The notes beneath the pieces are model-generated. The model saw only the letters and a list, made by a program, of their open reading frames with translations. It ran no database searches and was not told where the DNA came from. This document shows, piece by piece, positions 8,665 to 17,577 of a stretch of 62,053 nucleotides of DNA. How positions within the stretch are numbered: position 1 is the first letter of the stretch; the number at the start of each line of letters is the position of its first letter. The DNA is taken from the NCBI RefSeq assembly GCF_001418655.1, contig NZ_LIQZ01000149.1, positions 1-62,053 on the forward strand, written 5' to 3'. The stretch is from Streptomyces phaeochromogenes. Lineage in GTDB: Bacteria > Actinomycetota > Actinomycetes > Streptomycetales > Streptomycetaceae. The position numbers and the translations under genes were made by a program.

Positions 8665-10232
8665 GCGAGGGCCTCCGCCCGTACGGGGAGGCGTGCCTCG
8701 ACCAGGAAGCCGCCGCCGGGTGCCGGGCCGGTGCGGAGGGTGCCGCCCACGGTCGCCGCGCGTTCGTGCATGCCGAGGAGGCCGTGTCCGACGCGGTCAC
8801 GGTGTGCGGGGTCCGCGAGCTCCGTCGGGTGCGCGGGGTGCCCAGGGCCGGAACCGGGGCCAGGTCCTGGGCCGTTGTCGCGTACGCGGAGCTCCAAGTC
8901 GTCCGTCCCGTACCGGAGTTCCACGTCGACGGCGGCGCCCGGAGCGTGCCGGCGGGCGTTCGTCAGGGCCTCCTGGACGATGCGGTAGGCGGTGACCTCG
9001 ATGCCCGGGTCGAGCGGGGCGACGGTGCCGCTGACGATCAGCCGGGTACGGGTGCCCGCTGCGTCCCGGGAGTCGTCGACCAGCTCCATCAGCTGGCGCA
9101 GGCCCGGCTGGGGGCGCCGGGTGACCCCCACGTCAGCGTCCTCGCGCAGCACTCCGAGCAGCCGCCGCATCTCCGTCAGCGCGGCCCGCGCGGTGTCCCC
9201 GATGGCGAGCAGCCGGTTGGCGCCGTCGGAGGGCAGCCCCTTGGTGGTCAGCCGGGCGGTCTCGGCCTGTACGGCGATCATCGAGATGTGGTGGGCGACG
9301 ACATCGTGCAACTCCCTGGCGATACGCGCCCGTTCACCCCGTGCCGCGTGTTCGAGCAGGGTGTCGGCGAAGGCCCGTTCCGTGGCACTGTGCGCCTGCG
9401 CGGCCGTCCGTACGTGCCGGGTGATGCCCGTGGCCGCCGCGGCGGAGGCGAGCGTGGCGACCAGGACGGCCACGACACGGACGGTGGAGTCGGCGGGGTC
9501 ACCTGCCGCGGCCAGCGCGAGACCGACGTACGGCAGCACGAGCAGACCGCTGAGCAGAGGCGTTCCCGCCCGGCCCAGCGCATGGACGGTGACCAGCTGG
9601 GCCGCCGCCCCCGCGAGGGTGAGGGCGCGGAAGGGTTCCAGGGCCAGGGCGCAGGCGGTCGTGAGCGCGATGGCCGCGGTGCCGCGGACCGGCGCCCCGC
9701 GCTCCGGCGCGAGGACGAACCCCACGGGCAGTGTGGTGCACAGCGCGAGCAGCAGGGCGAGTGCGAGATTCCCGCGAAGCCCGTCGGCACGGACCAGGAT
9801 CTCGACGGAGGCGAGCACCGCGAGACCGACGGAGAGCACGACGGGGGAGAGGGGCCCGGCACCGGCCGCCCTGACGGCACCGGCGGAGAACAGGGCCGAG
9901 GAGCGGGGGCGTGACGCGGGGGAGAGGCGGCGTATCGCCCGGCCGACGGCGTGTACGCCACGGCCGGGGGCGCGTGTGCCGTGGCCGACGGCCCGTACGC
10001 CGTGGTCGAGGGTGTCTGCGCCGCCGCCGCGGTCGTGCGAGCGCGTGGCGGCGCGGGAGGCGGCGGCCCGACGCAGCCCCAGCGGCCAGGATCGGCGCAG
10101 CCCCGACCGCCCGGGTCGACTCGCCCCCAACTCCCAAGCCGGACAAGGGCGTTCCGCGGGCCGGGGAACCGCCCGCCCTGTCGTCACCTCGCCCGTCTCG
10201 TTCGCGTCGCCCGCCTCGTCCACGTCCGCCAT
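8661..10232 (-). CDS. Sensor histidine kinase (HisKA_3 type)
   Basis: Partner kinase of the adjacent LuxR-type regulator, about 523 residues. After an Arg/Gly-rich N-terminal stretch there is a membrane block of several helices (VVLSVGLAVLASVEILV through LVATLASAAAA). Next come the dimerization and phospho-acceptor region with ELHDVVAHHISM, and a HATPase with an N-box (YRIVQEALTNARRH) and a G-rich lid (RDNGPGPGPG, GHGLLGMHERA). The start is uncertain: GTG at 10289 extends it by 19 residues, and neither start has a strong ribosome site. The first hundred codons contain short imperfect DNA repeats (about 9930-10010) and may be poorly conserved. The signal it senses cannot be read from the sequence. 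Confidence 0.88.
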   Translation of the reverse strand: MADVDEAGDANETGEVTTGRAVPRPAERPCPAWELGASRPGRSGLRRSWPLGLRRAAASRAATRSHDRGGGADTLDHGVRAVGHGTRAPGRGVHAVGRAIRRLSPASRPRSSALFSAGAVRAAGAGPLSPVVLSVGLAVLASVEILVRADGLRGNLALALLLALCTTLPVGFVLAPERGAPVRGTAAIALTTACALALEPFRALTLAGAAAQLVTVHALGRAGTPLLSGLLVLPYVGLALAAAGDPADSTVRVVAVLVATLASAAAATGITRHVRTAAQAHSATERAFADTLLEHAARGERARIARELHDVVAHHISMIAVQAETARLTTKGLPSDGANRLLAIGDTARAALTEMRRLLGVLREDADVGVTRRPQPGLRQLMELVDDSRDAAGTRTRLIVSGTVAPLDPGIEVTAYRIVQEALTNARRHAPGAAVDVELRYGTDDLELRVRDNGPGPGPGSGPGHPAHPTELADPAHRDRVGHGLLGMHERAATVGGTLRTGPAPGGGFLVEARLPVRAEALA

Positions 10233-10378
10233 TCTGCCGCCGCCCGCGCCGGACCGCGTCCCCCAGGTCAGCAGTGCCGTGTCCCTCACGCGGGGGATGC
10301 CGTCCCCCGGGCCGGGGGCGGCGAAGACTGCTCCCGGGCGGGACGACGCCGCGTGCCGGGCTCCCTAGCCTCACTGGC

Positions 10379-11311
10379 ATGGACGCAACCATCGAAGTCC
10401 GGGACCTCCGCAAGAGGTTCGGGCAGACCGTCGCCGTGGACGGGCTCTCCTTCACGGTCGAACCGGGCCAGGTCACCGGCTTCGTCGGCCCGAACGGGGC
10501 AGGCAAGTCGACGACCATGCGGACCGTACTCGGCCTGGACGCCCCCGACGCGGGCCACGCCCACATCGGCGGGCGCCCCTACCACGCCCTGCGCACCCCG
10601 CTGTTGGAGGTCGGCGCGCTGCTCGACGCCGCCGCGCTGCACCCGGCCCGCCGAGGCCGCGACCATCTGCGCTGGCTGGCCCACTCGCACGGCCTGCCCA
10701 TGCGCCGGGTCGACGAGGTCCTCGAACAGGTCGGCATGGAACAGCCGGCCCGACGCAGGGCGGGCGGCTACTCGCTCGGCATGCGCCAGCGCCTCGGTAT
10801 CGCCGCCGCGCTGCTCGGCGACCCGCCCGTGCTCCTCCTGGACGAACCGGTCAACGGCCTCGACCCCGAGGGCATCCAGTGGATCCGCGGCCTGCTGCGC
10901 CGCCTGGCCGCCGAGGGCCGGGCGATCCTCGTCTCCAGCCATCTCATGAGCGAACTCGAAGACACCGCCGACCACTTGGTCGTCATCGGCCGCGGGCGAC
11001 TGATAGCCGACACGGCCGTCGCCGACCTGCTGGCCGCCGCGACCGGCGACCGCGTGGCCCTGCGTACGAGTGCGCGTACGGAGGCGATGGAACTGCTCGC
11101 CCACAAGGGCGGCACGGTCGCGGTGACCGGCCGCGACACCCTCACCGTCACCGGTCTGCCGCCCGAGCGGATCGTGGCGCTCCTCACCGAGGCCGGGATC
11201 GCCTTCGCGGAGGTGGGCTCACACCGGGCCACTCTGGAAGAGGCGTACATGGAACTGACCCGGGACTCCACGGAGTTCGTCTCCGCGGTGGACGGCGAGG
11301 TCACGCGATGA
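10379..11311 (+). CDS. ABC transporter ATP-binding protein
   Basis: A 310-residue ATPase. It carries Walker A (GPNGAGKST), Q-loop region, signature SLGMRQRLGIA, Walker B (VLLLDEPVNGLDP) and switch histidine (SSHLM). A C-terminal extension of about 90 residues follows, typical of DrrA/BcrA-like exporters. The ATG at 10379 starts the EVRDLRKRFG strand. A TAGCCT hexamer sits seven bases before it and no ribosome site is visible, so the message may be leaderless. Its stop overlaps the next ATG by four bases. It energizes the two permeases that follow and diverges from the kinase/regulator pair. Confidence 0.93.
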   Translation: MDATIEVRDLRKRFGQTVAVDGLSFTVEPGQVTGFVGPNGAGKSTTMRTVLGLDAPDAGHAHIGGRPYHALRTPLLEVGALLDAAALHPARRGRDHLRWLAHSHGLPMRRVDEVLEQVGMEQPARRRAGGYSLGMRQRLGIAAALLGDPPVLLLDEPVNGLDPEGIQWIRGLLRRLAAEGRAILVSSHLMSELEDTADHLVVIGRGRLIADTAVADLLAAATGDRVALRTSARTEAMELLAHKGGTVAVTGRDTLTVTGLPPERIVALLTEAGIAFAEVGSHRATLEEAYMELTRDSTEFVSAVDGEVTR

Positions 11312-12894
11312 CGTCCTCCTCGACGCCGCCCTCACTCACTCCCTCGACACCTCCCGAGCGCACGCCGAGCACCCCGTACAGGTCCCAACTCCACCCGGGA
11401 CGGGACGGGTTCGTACGGTTGCTGCGCGCGGAGTGGAGCAAGTTCTGGACCGTACGGAGCTGGCTGCTGGTCCTCGTGCTGGCCGCCGCCGCGACGGTCG
11501 TGATCTCACAACTCGGCGCGAGCGGCTCAGTGAACGACTCCAACGGCCGGGTCCGCATCGTCTCCGCCCCCGACGGCACCCGCGTGGACGACACCTTCCG
11601 CTTCGTCCACCGGCCGCTCACCGGGAACGGCAGCGTCACGGTCCAGGTGTCCGGCATCGAGGGACGCGAGGGCAGGTCCCCGGAGCCCTGGGCGAAGGCC
11701 GGCGTCATGGTCAAGTCGAGCACGAAGCCCGGCAGTTCGTACGTGGCCCTGATGGTGACCCCGGACCACGGCGTCCGTATGCAGTGGGACTTCACCCACG
11801 ACGAGCAGGGCTCGTCCTCCGGTGCGCGCTGGCTCCGGCTGACCCGTTCGGGCCAGGAGCTGACGGGCTACGAGTCGCCGGACGGCCGCGAGTGGACGAA
11901 GATCGCGACCGTCCGCCCGGCGGACCTGCCGAAGGCGGCCCGGGCGGGTCTCTTCGTCGCCACCCCGCCGCACACCACCCTGCGCCGCTCCTTCGGCGGC
12001 ACCTCCGCGACCGCCGGAATCGCGACCGCGACGGCGGACTTCGACCACGTGGAACTGCGCGGCAGCGCCGCCGACCCGTCCTGGACCAGCACCGACGTGG
12101 GCGCCCCCGACCCGGACGACCCGGACCTCCCGGCGTCGGGCCCGGCCCGGCCGATCCCCGGCAGCACGAAGGTCACCGGCGCCGGCGCCTTCACGGTCAC
12201 CGGCCAGGGCGACATCGCCCCGGACCAGACCGCCGGCGACACCGTCCAGATGAGCTTCCAGGGTGTCTGGGTGGGCGTCCTGTTCATGGTGGCGCTCGGC
12301 GCGCTCTTCATCACCGCCGAGTACAAGCGCGGCATGATCCGTACGACGTTCACGGCGAGTCCGCGCCGGGAACAGGTGCTGGCGGCGAAGGTCCTGGTGA
12401 TCGGGGGAGTGACGTTCGCCGCGGGGCTCGTGGCGGCGGCGGTGGCGTTCCCGCTCGCCCAGGACACGCTCCGCTCCAACGGTTTCAAGCCACCCGCGTT
12501 CCCGGATCTGTCGCTGCTGGAGGGGGCGGCCCCGCGGGCGGTCGTCGGCAGCGCGCTCCTGCTGTCCCTGGTCGCGGTCCTCGCCCTGGCCGTGGGCGCG
12601 CTGCTCCGCAGCAGCGCGGGCGCGATCACCGCGGTGGTGGTCCTGGTGATCCTGCCGCAGATCCTGGCGTTCGCCCTCCCGCTGCCGGCCGCCGAGTGGC
12701 TGCTGCGGCTGACCCCGGCGGCGGCCTTCGCGATCCAGCAGGGGGTCACCCACTACCCACAGGTGGACCACAACTGCCTGCCGGAGAGCGGCTGTTACCC
12801 GATGACCCCCTGGAACGGCCTGGCGGTGCTGGGCGCTTACGTGGCGGTGGCCCTGGCCCTCGCGGTCTGGCGCCTGCGCAGGAGGGACGCGTGA
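11308..12894 (+). CDS. ABC permease with an inserted lectin-like external domain
   Basis: A 528-residue membrane subunit. After a Ser/Pro-rich N-terminus, the first membrane helix (SWLLVLVLAAAATVVI, residues about 51-66) is followed by some 250 residues outside the membrane. Residues about 80-270 there (DDTFRFVHRPLTGNGSVTV, WAKAGVMVKSS, ARAGLFVATPP) resemble the concanavalin-like DUF1349 fold. Five further helices from residue 317 on form an ABC-2 type permease. The coupling segment TAEYKRGMIRTTFTASPRR matches the next gene. It overlaps its neighbours by four bases on each side. Lectin-like domains inside ABC-2 permeases are uncommon. Substrate unknown. Confidence 0.88.
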   Translation: MTSSSTPPSLTPSTPPERTPSTPYRSQLHPGRDGFVRLLRAEWSKFWTVRSWLLVLVLAAAATVVISQLGASGSVNDSNGRVRIVSAPDGTRVDDTFRFVHRPLTGNGSVTVQVSGIEGREGRSPEPWAKAGVMVKSSTKPGSSYVALMVTPDHGVRMQWDFTHDEQGSSSGARWLRLTRSGQELTGYESPDGREWTKIATVRPADLPKAARAGLFVATPPHTTLRRSFGGTSATAGIATATADFDHVELRGSAADPSWTSTDVGAPDPDDPDLPASGPARPIPGSTKVTGAGAFTVTGQGDIAPDQTAGDTVQMSFQGVWVGVLFMVALGALFITAEYKRGMIRTTFTASPRREQVLAAKVLVIGGVTFAAGLVAAAVAFPLAQDTLRSNGFKPPAFPDLSLLEGAAPRAVVGSALLLSLVAVLALAVGALLRSSAGAITAVVVLVILPQILAFALPLPAAEWLLRLTPAAAFAIQQGVTHYPQVDHNCLPESGCYPMTPWNGLAVLGAYVAVALALAVWRLRRRDA

Positions 12895-13694
12895 GCCGCT
12901 TGAGTGCGCTGCGCCCGCTGCACGCCGAGTGGACGAAACTCCGTACGCTGCACAGCAGTTGGTGGCTGCTGGCGGCGACCGCGGTCCTCACGCTCGCGGT
13001 CGGCGCGGCCTCGGTGTCCGCCGTCGGCACGGGTGCGTGCCCGTCGGCGGCCGACTGCCACGAGGACACCGTGAAACTGAGTCTGACGGGCGTCTGGCTG
13101 GGCCAGGCGACGGCCCTCGTCCTCGGTGCGCTGTCGATGGGGGCGGAGTACGGCACGGGCACGATCCGCACGACACTGACGGCGATGCCGCACCGGGTGG
13201 CGCTGCTGGTGTCGAAGGCGGCGGTCCTGGCCGCCATGACGGCGGCTGCGGGAACGGCGGCGATCCTGGGTTCCCTCTACGCGGGCCGGCTGATCCTCCC
13301 CGGCAACGGCTTCACCCCGGAGGCCGGCTACCCGCTCCCGTCCCTTGCCGACGGTCCCACACTCCGCGCCGCCTTCGGTTCGGTCCTCTGCCTGACCCTG
13401 ACGGCCCTGCTCGGCCTCGGCCTCGCGGCCCTGCTGCGGGACAGCACGGGCGCCATCACGACGGGCCTCGGCCTGCTGTACGCGGTCCCGCTCCTGGCCG
13501 GCCTCCTGGGCGACCCGAACTGGCGCGACCGTCTCGAACGCTGGGCCCCGATGCCGGCGGGCCTCGCCATCCAGGCCACGCGTGACCTCTCCCGCCTCCC
13601 GATTGGCCCATGGCCGGGCCTCGGGGTACTGGCGGCGTACGCACTGGGGTTGCTGCTGGTGGCGGGGGCGGCTTTCAGGGTGCGGGACGCGTAG
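12891..13694 (+). CDS. ABC-2 type permease
   Basis: A 267-residue integral membrane protein with about six helices. It begins LRPLHAEWTKLRTLHSSWW and has the motif GAEYGTGTIRTTLTAMPHR between helices 2 and 3, parallel to TAEYKRGMIRTTFTASPRR of the preceding permease. The two permeases are therefore distant paralogues that probably form a heterodimer over the ATPase encoded at 10379. The GTG start overlaps the upstream stop by four bases. A small extracellular loop with CPSAADC may form a disulfide. Confidence 0.88.
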   Translation: MSRLSALRPLHAEWTKLRTLHSSWWLLAATAVLTLAVGAASVSAVGTGACPSAADCHEDTVKLSLTGVWLGQATALVLGALSMGAEYGTGTIRTTLTAMPHRVALLVSKAAVLAAMTAAAGTAAILGSLYAGRLILPGNGFTPEAGYPLPSLADGPTLRAAFGSVLCLTLTALLGLGLAALLRDSTGAITTGLGLLYAVPLLAGLLGDPNWRDRLERWAPMPAGLAIQATRDLSRLPIGPWPGLGVLAAYALGLLLVAGAAFRVRDA

Positions 13695-13709
13695 GAGTCC
13701 GTGGCGCGC

Positions 13710-13734
13710 AACTGCTGTGACAGTCACGGCAGTT
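13710..13734. terminator. Inverted repeat between convergent genes
   Basis: Arms AACTGCTGTGAC and GTCACGGCAGTT flank a single base, with one G-T type mismatch. It lies 16 bases behind the ABC operon and in front of the convergent acetyltransferase-like gene, so a transcription end is likely. The near absence of a loop is unusual for a hairpin, and a protein-binding role is possible. Confidence 0.45.
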
Positions 13735-13788
13735 CAACGGCTCGGCGGACAGGTGGTTCAGTGGTTCGGCAGTCAGGTGGCGCGGGGT

Positions 13789-14286
13789 TCAGTCGGCCAG
13801 ATCCGGCAGCGCCAGCCATTCCTTCCAGGACAGGTCGCGTCCGATGAACCGAGGCCGCTCGAAGGGCCACGCCTCACCGATCCACCGCGGCACGAGCGCG
13901 TCGAGATCCCGCTCCAGAGCGGTCCCCACCTGCTCGTCGACGACCCACCAGGAGACCTCGGCATCGGCCCCGGCCTTCTCCGGCGGATCGATGTAGACGC
14001 ACCCGTACTCGACGCTCTCCGCCTCGTCGAACAAGACATAGTTGAACGACTCGTGAGCGGTGATCTCGGCCTCGTGCCGCTCCAGGTCCGCCAGGTTCGC
14101 CTCGTACGTGATCGTGGCGGCGGGCCATCCCCAGGCCTCCCCGAAGATGGACCACAGCCGCTCCCGGGACCCCATGACCGTCGGGTAGTCGATCGCGGCG
14201 TCGCCCCCGGTGATCGGCCGCAGATGATGGCCGCCGGGCACGTCGACGCGCAGCGGATGGACGAAGTCAGCGGGCAGCCAGGTCAT
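13789..14286 (-). CDS. GNAT-like acetyltransferase-fold protein
   Basis: A 165-residue soluble protein. The pattern of an early acidic segment, SFNYVLFDEAESVEYGCVYIDPP (beta strands 4-5 region) and EVSWWVVDEQVGTALERDLDALVPRWI matches Gcn5-related N-acetyltransferases of a divergent kind. The canonical Q/RxxGxG/A acetyl-CoA loop is not clear; VVDEQVGTALE occupies its place. It may bind a different acyl-CoA or be non-catalytic. The ATG at 14286 is taken because no better start follows. It stands alone, convergent to the ABC operon. Confidence 0.65.
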   Translation of the reverse strand: MTWLPADFVHPLRVDVPGGHHLRPITGGDAAIDYPTVMGSRERLWSIFGEAWGWPAATITYEANLADLERHEAEITAHESFNYVLFDEAESVEYGCVYIDPPEKAGADAEVSWWVVDEQVGTALERDLDALVPRWIGEAWPFERPRFIGRDLSWKEWLALPDLAD

Positions 14287-14325
14287 CCCCGGAGGCTAAC
14301 CGCCCGCCCGCCGACCCGCACCGGG

Positions 14326-15567
14326 TTATTCCATGGGCTGTCCGAGGGCGCGCCCACTGTCATCGGAGCGGACGCCATCCGCGTGGGCGCCGTCCGCGTG
14401 GACGCCGTTGCTCACGCGGACCGCGAGAGCCCCTGTCCGTCGCGCGGCCTCTCCCACCACCACGGCGAGCCCCACCAGCACGGCACTCACCCACACCGGC
14501 GAGCGGTACCCAAGTCCCGCCCCGATCGCGAGCCCGCCCAGCCACGGCCCCAGCGCCCCGCCCACGTTGAACGCGGCCGTGGCGAAACCGCCCGCCAGGG
14601 TGGGTGCGCCGGCCGCCTCGTACAGAACCCGGGAGATCAGCGTGGATCCGACGCCGAACGACAACACGCCCTGTACGAAGGCGAGTACGACCGCCGCCAC
14701 CGGGTTCCCGGCGGTCAGGCCGAGGAGGCCCCAGCCCACGAGCAGAGCCACTCCGCCCCCGACGAGAACCCGGCCGGGCCGGGCGTCGGCGATCCGCCCG
14801 GCGACGGCGACCCCGACGAACGACCCGAACCCGAAGAGCGCGAGCACGAGGGGCACCCAGGCCTCTCCCAGCCGGGCGACCGAGGTGATGAGCGGTGCGA
14901 GATAGGTGAAGGTGCAGAAGGTGGCCCCGTTCACCAACGCCCCGAGGAGGAGGGCCACTTGAAGCCTGGGCTCGCGAAGTGCCCGCCCTTCGCTGCGCAC
15001 ACTCGCGCGAGCGGCCCCGGACACCCCGCCCGGCACGGACCGCACGATCGCGAAGAGGGCGGGCACGGAGAGGACGACCACGGCCCAGAAGGCGGCCCGC
15101 CATCCCCACAGCTGCCCGAGGACGGCACCTCCCGGCACCCCCGCCACACAGGCGACGGTGACCCCGCCGAGCAGCACGGACGTGGCCCGCCCCTTGGCAT
15201 CGGCGTCGACCATCGCCACGGCCGTCACCACGGCGATCGCCAGGAACCCGGCGTTGGCGAGCGCGCCCACGACCCGGGTGACCAGCAGCACGGCGAAGCT
15301 GTCGGTGACCGCACCGACGACATGAACAACGAGGAAGACGCCGAGAAACCCGAGCAGGGCCGTACGCCGGGACCAGCGCCGCGCCAGGACGGCCATGAGT
15401 GGCGCCCCCACCACCATCCCGGCGGCGAACGCCGAGGTCAGCGACCCGGCCGCCGGTACCGACACCCCCATCTCCCGCGCGATGTCCGGCACCAGCCCGG
15501 ACAACATGAACTCGGAAGTCCCCTGAGCGAAGACAGCGAGCCCCAACAGATACAGACCGAACGGCAT
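14326..15567 (-). CDS. MFS efflux transporter (Cmx/CmrA-like)
   Basis: A 413-residue, 12-helix major facilitator protein. The N-terminus FGLYLLGLAVFAQGTSEFMLSG closely resembles actinobacterial chloramphenicol-resistance exporters (Cmx family) and arabinose-efflux-like DHA1 drug/proton antiporters. The loop motif LARRWSRRTALL between helices 2 and 3 is the MFS signature A. The ATG at 15567 has GGAG eight bases before it. An upstream in-frame start would add an improbable cysteine-rich leader. The C-terminal tail carries a short degenerate repeat (GVHADGAHADGVRSDD). Export of chloramphenicol-like drugs is the family role, not proven here. Confidence 0.88.
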   Translation of the reverse strand: MPFGLYLLGLAVFAQGTSEFMLSGLVPDIAREMGVSVPAAGSLTSAFAAGMVVGAPLMAVLARRWSRRTALLGFLGVFLVVHVVGAVTDSFAVLLVTRVVGALANAGFLAIAVVTAVAMVDADAKGRATSVLLGGVTVACVAGVPGGAVLGQLWGWRAAFWAVVVLSVPALFAIVRSVPGGVSGAARASVRSEGRALREPRLQVALLLGALVNGATFCTFTYLAPLITSVARLGEAWVPLVLALFGFGSFVGVAVAGRIADARPGRVLVGGGVALLVGWGLLGLTAGNPVAAVVLAFVQGVLSFGVGSTLISRVLYEAAGAPTLAGGFATAAFNVGGALGPWLGGLAIGAGLGYRSPVWVSAVLVGLAVVVGEAARRTGALAVRVSNGVHADGAHADGVRSDDSGRALGQPME

Positions 15568-15817
15568 GACAGAACTCCGCACACCCGAAAACGAACATGA
15601 CAGGCTGCACGGCGTTCCGGTGACGGGCACGGTGACGGTGACTGTGAAGACAGTTGTGACTGTGACGACAGCGACAACGGCAGGAGCGTGTACGCGCTCG
15701 ACCGCGACGCTTCAGCCGGACATCCCGAGCAGCCACCGGAAGGCCGGTGGCCGGAGTCTTGACGCCTCGGGGCTGGACATGGGGGCAGGCTAGCGACGCC
15801 CGGCTTCCCCGGTCCAC
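15568..15817. other. Intergenic region with GTGAC-rich low-complexity tract
   Basis: Upstream of the MFS gene, 15618-15680 is made of repeated GGTGAC/TGTGAC units. It could contain the promoter and binding sites for the exporter, but I cannot define a -10 or -35. No coding frame is convincing here. Confidence 0.4.
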
Positions 15818-16162
15818 TCAATTGCCGGAGAACCTCTTCGCGAGGTCGCGATGCCGTTCCGCGGCCTGCTTCGCCTCCGTGCCGCTGATGGTCGATCCGG
15901 GCATGAGGCCCAAGCGTTCGACCATTTCCGCGAGCCGCAGATGCTCACGCCCCGCGTGCTCACGGCAGGCGAGGCAGGTGACGCGGTCCGGACGAGGAGA
16001 GGTCATCGCGTACGGCACCCGCAGCCCGCACCCCGTGTCTACGACACTCGGCACGTCACCGGCCAGCCCGAACGTGGACGCCAGCACATTGCGGACAGCG
16101 GCGTCACCCCGGCCGACTTTCGCCTCGACATGGATGTGCGGATCATGACCGTGCTCTTCCAT
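15818..16162 (-). CDS. Small conserved hypothetical protein with CxxC
   Basis: A 114-residue soluble protein of unknown function. The N-terminus is His-rich (EEHGHDPHIHVEAK). The middle has VTCLACREHAGREHLRLAEMVERL, in which the CxxC and following histidines could bind a metal. The end is a charged helix (AAERHRDLAKRFSG). GAGGAGGG four bases before the ATG is a strong ribosome site. It follows the membrane gene at 16172 by nine bases and is probably cotranscribed with it. Confidence 0.65.
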   Translation of the reverse strand: MEEHGHDPHIHVEAKVGRGDAAVRNVLASTFGLAGDVPSVVDTGCGLRVPYAMTSPRPDRVTCLACREHAGREHLRLAEMVERLGLMPGSTISGTEAKQAAERHRDLAKRFSGN

Positions 16163-16171
16163 GTGCCCTCC

Positions 16172-16714
16172 TCACGACCCCGCCGAAGCCGGCTCGTCGA
16201 AGATCCACCGCCCTGAATGCCCCGGCGGAAGGGCCAGATCATTGCGCACCGCGGAGTAGTACCGCTCCCGGGCCGCCCGCTGGCGGGCCAGCAGCGTCGA
16301 CCAGGCCTCGGGGTCGTGGGTGCGGGTGTCCAGGAAGCGTTCCATCTCGATGACCAGGACGACCCACTCGCGGGCCCGTTCCACCACGCCCGGCGATCCG
16401 AGCATCAGGAGCGCCTCGCCGACCGGATCGCGGGCTTCGAGGGCCGAGGCCAGCTGGGGCGCCGCCTCCTCGGGGGAGAGGGGATGCGGGTGCGGGTCGT
16501 TGCCGAGGTGGGAGGAGACCCGGTAGGTCAGGGTCACGCTCTTCTTCAGGACGCGGGCGTAGTCGGAGTACACGGTGAGGCGCCGTTCCTCCCAGCGCGC
16601 CGTCTGCTCGCGCCGGAACCGGACCTTGTCCCCGCGCACGATCGCCAGATACGAGCCGAGGGCGCCGACTATCACGCCTATCAGGGCGGGGAGTTGCTGT
16701 ATGAACGCGGACAC
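16172..16714 (-). CDS. Hypothetical protein with one N-terminal membrane helix
   Basis: A 180-residue protein of unknown function. Residues 5-26 (IQQLPALIGVIVGALGSYLAIV) are a membrane anchor. The rest is a long helical, charged cytoplasmic part beginning FRREQTARWEERRLTVYSDYARVLK, a pattern shared by many actinobacterial unknowns. The GTG at 16714 lies six bases behind a TACTGT -10 element, with TTGGCG 17 bases further upstream and no ribosome site: a leaderless start. It diverges from the YdeI-like gene. Confidence 0.7.
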   Translation of the reverse strand: MSAFIQQLPALIGVIVGALGSYLAIVRGDKVRFRREQTARWEERRLTVYSDYARVLKKSVTLTYRVSSHLGNDPHPHPLSPEEAAPQLASALEARDPVGEALLMLGSPGVVERAREWVVLVIEMERFLDTRTHDPEAWSTLLARQRAARERYYSAVRNDLALPPGHSGRWIFDEPASAGS

Positions 16715-16744
16715 CGGCGCACAGTAACGTCAGAGTTCCGTACC
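16715..16744 (-). promoter_or_regulatory. Leaderless promoter of the 16714 gene
   Basis: On the minus strand TTGGCG and TACTGT are 17 bases apart, and six bases separate TACTGT from the GTG. Transcription would therefore begin at or next to the start codon. Confidence 0.55.
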
Positions 16745-16759
16745 GCCAACCGGCCCTTG

Positions 16760-16778
16760 TAGGACAGAAGCTGTCCTA
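16760..16778. promoter_or_regulatory. Candidate operator palindrome before the YdeI-like gene
   Basis: A perfect inverted repeat, TAGGACAG and CTGTCCTA around a three-base AAG spacer. It covers positions about -40 to -22 relative to the inferred leaderless start at 16800, i.e. the -35 region, which itself is poor. That fits a dimeric HxlR-, PadR- or MarR-size regulator, but no such gene is adjacent. Confidence 0.6.
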
Positions 16779-16799
16779 GTCCCGCCCTACTGTCTCCCC

Positions 16800-17423
16800 A
16801 TGGACGAGACCTCCGGCACTCCCTCCGGTACCCCCGAAGCCCCCGACACCCTCGGCGGCGTGGAGATCAGGACCTTCACGGACGTGGCGGACCTCGAAGC
16901 CTGGATGTCCGCCAACATCGGGCTCCGCGGCGGCATCTGGCTGAAGATCGCCAAGAAGGGTTCCGGCCTGCCGTCGGTCACCATCGGGGAGGCCCTCGAC
17001 GTGGCCCTCTGCCACGGCTGGATCGACGGTCAGCGGCGGGGCCTCGACGACTCGTACTACCTGCAGAAGTACACCCCGCGCAGGCCCGGCAGCCTCTGGT
17101 CGATGGTCAACGTGCGCAAGGTCGAGGCCCTCACCGCGGCCGGCCGGATGCGGCCCCCGGGGCTCGCGGCGGTCGCGGCGGCCAAGGCGGACGGCCGGTG
17201 GGAGGCGGCGTACGAGTCCCAGCGGAACGCCAAGGTCCCGGACGACCTGGTCGCCGCCCTGGACCGCAGCCCGCGCGCGAAGGCCTTCTTCGAGGGGCTC
17301 GGCAGGACGGACCAGTTCCTGGCCTTCCTGGGCCTGCTGACGGCGAGGACCCCTGAGGTCAGGGCGGCCCGGCTGGAGAAGGTGGTCGCCGGGCTGGAGT
17401 CGGGGCGCCGGGTCCGGGCCTGA
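16800..17423 (+). CDS. YdeI/OmpD-associated family protein
   Basis: A 207-residue soluble protein of the YdeI (bacteriocin-protection) family. Recognizable parts are IRTFTDVADLEAWMSANIG, GIWLKIAKKGSG, EALDVALCHGWIDGQRRGLDDSYYLQKYTPRRPGSLWSMVN near residues 60-105, and the C-terminal helical DDLVAALDRSPRAKAFFEGLG. The biochemical role is unknown; some members protect against cationic peptides. The ATG lies six bases after TACTGT with no ribosome site, so a leaderless message is likely. Expression is probably set by whatever binds the palindrome at 16760-16778. Confidence 0.82.
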   Translation: MDETSGTPSGTPEAPDTLGGVEIRTFTDVADLEAWMSANIGLRGGIWLKIAKKGSGLPSVTIGEALDVALCHGWIDGQRRGLDDSYYLQKYTPRRPGSLWSMVNVRKVEALTAAGRMRPPGLAAVAAAKADGRWEAAYESQRNAKVPDDLVAALDRSPRAKAFFEGLGRTDQFLAFLGLLTARTPEVRAARLEKVVAGLESGRRVRA

Positions 17424-17577
17424 GGAGCTCGTCGAGGCCCCGACAAACCCGAGCGCCCGCCTCCCGCTCCCCGAGGATCAAGGGGAGCCGGACGACGGGC
17501 GCGCTCAGAGGGAGACCAGAGGGCGATCAGGGGACTTTGGGAGGTGAATCAGTGGAGAAACAGAACCCCGAACCCGA

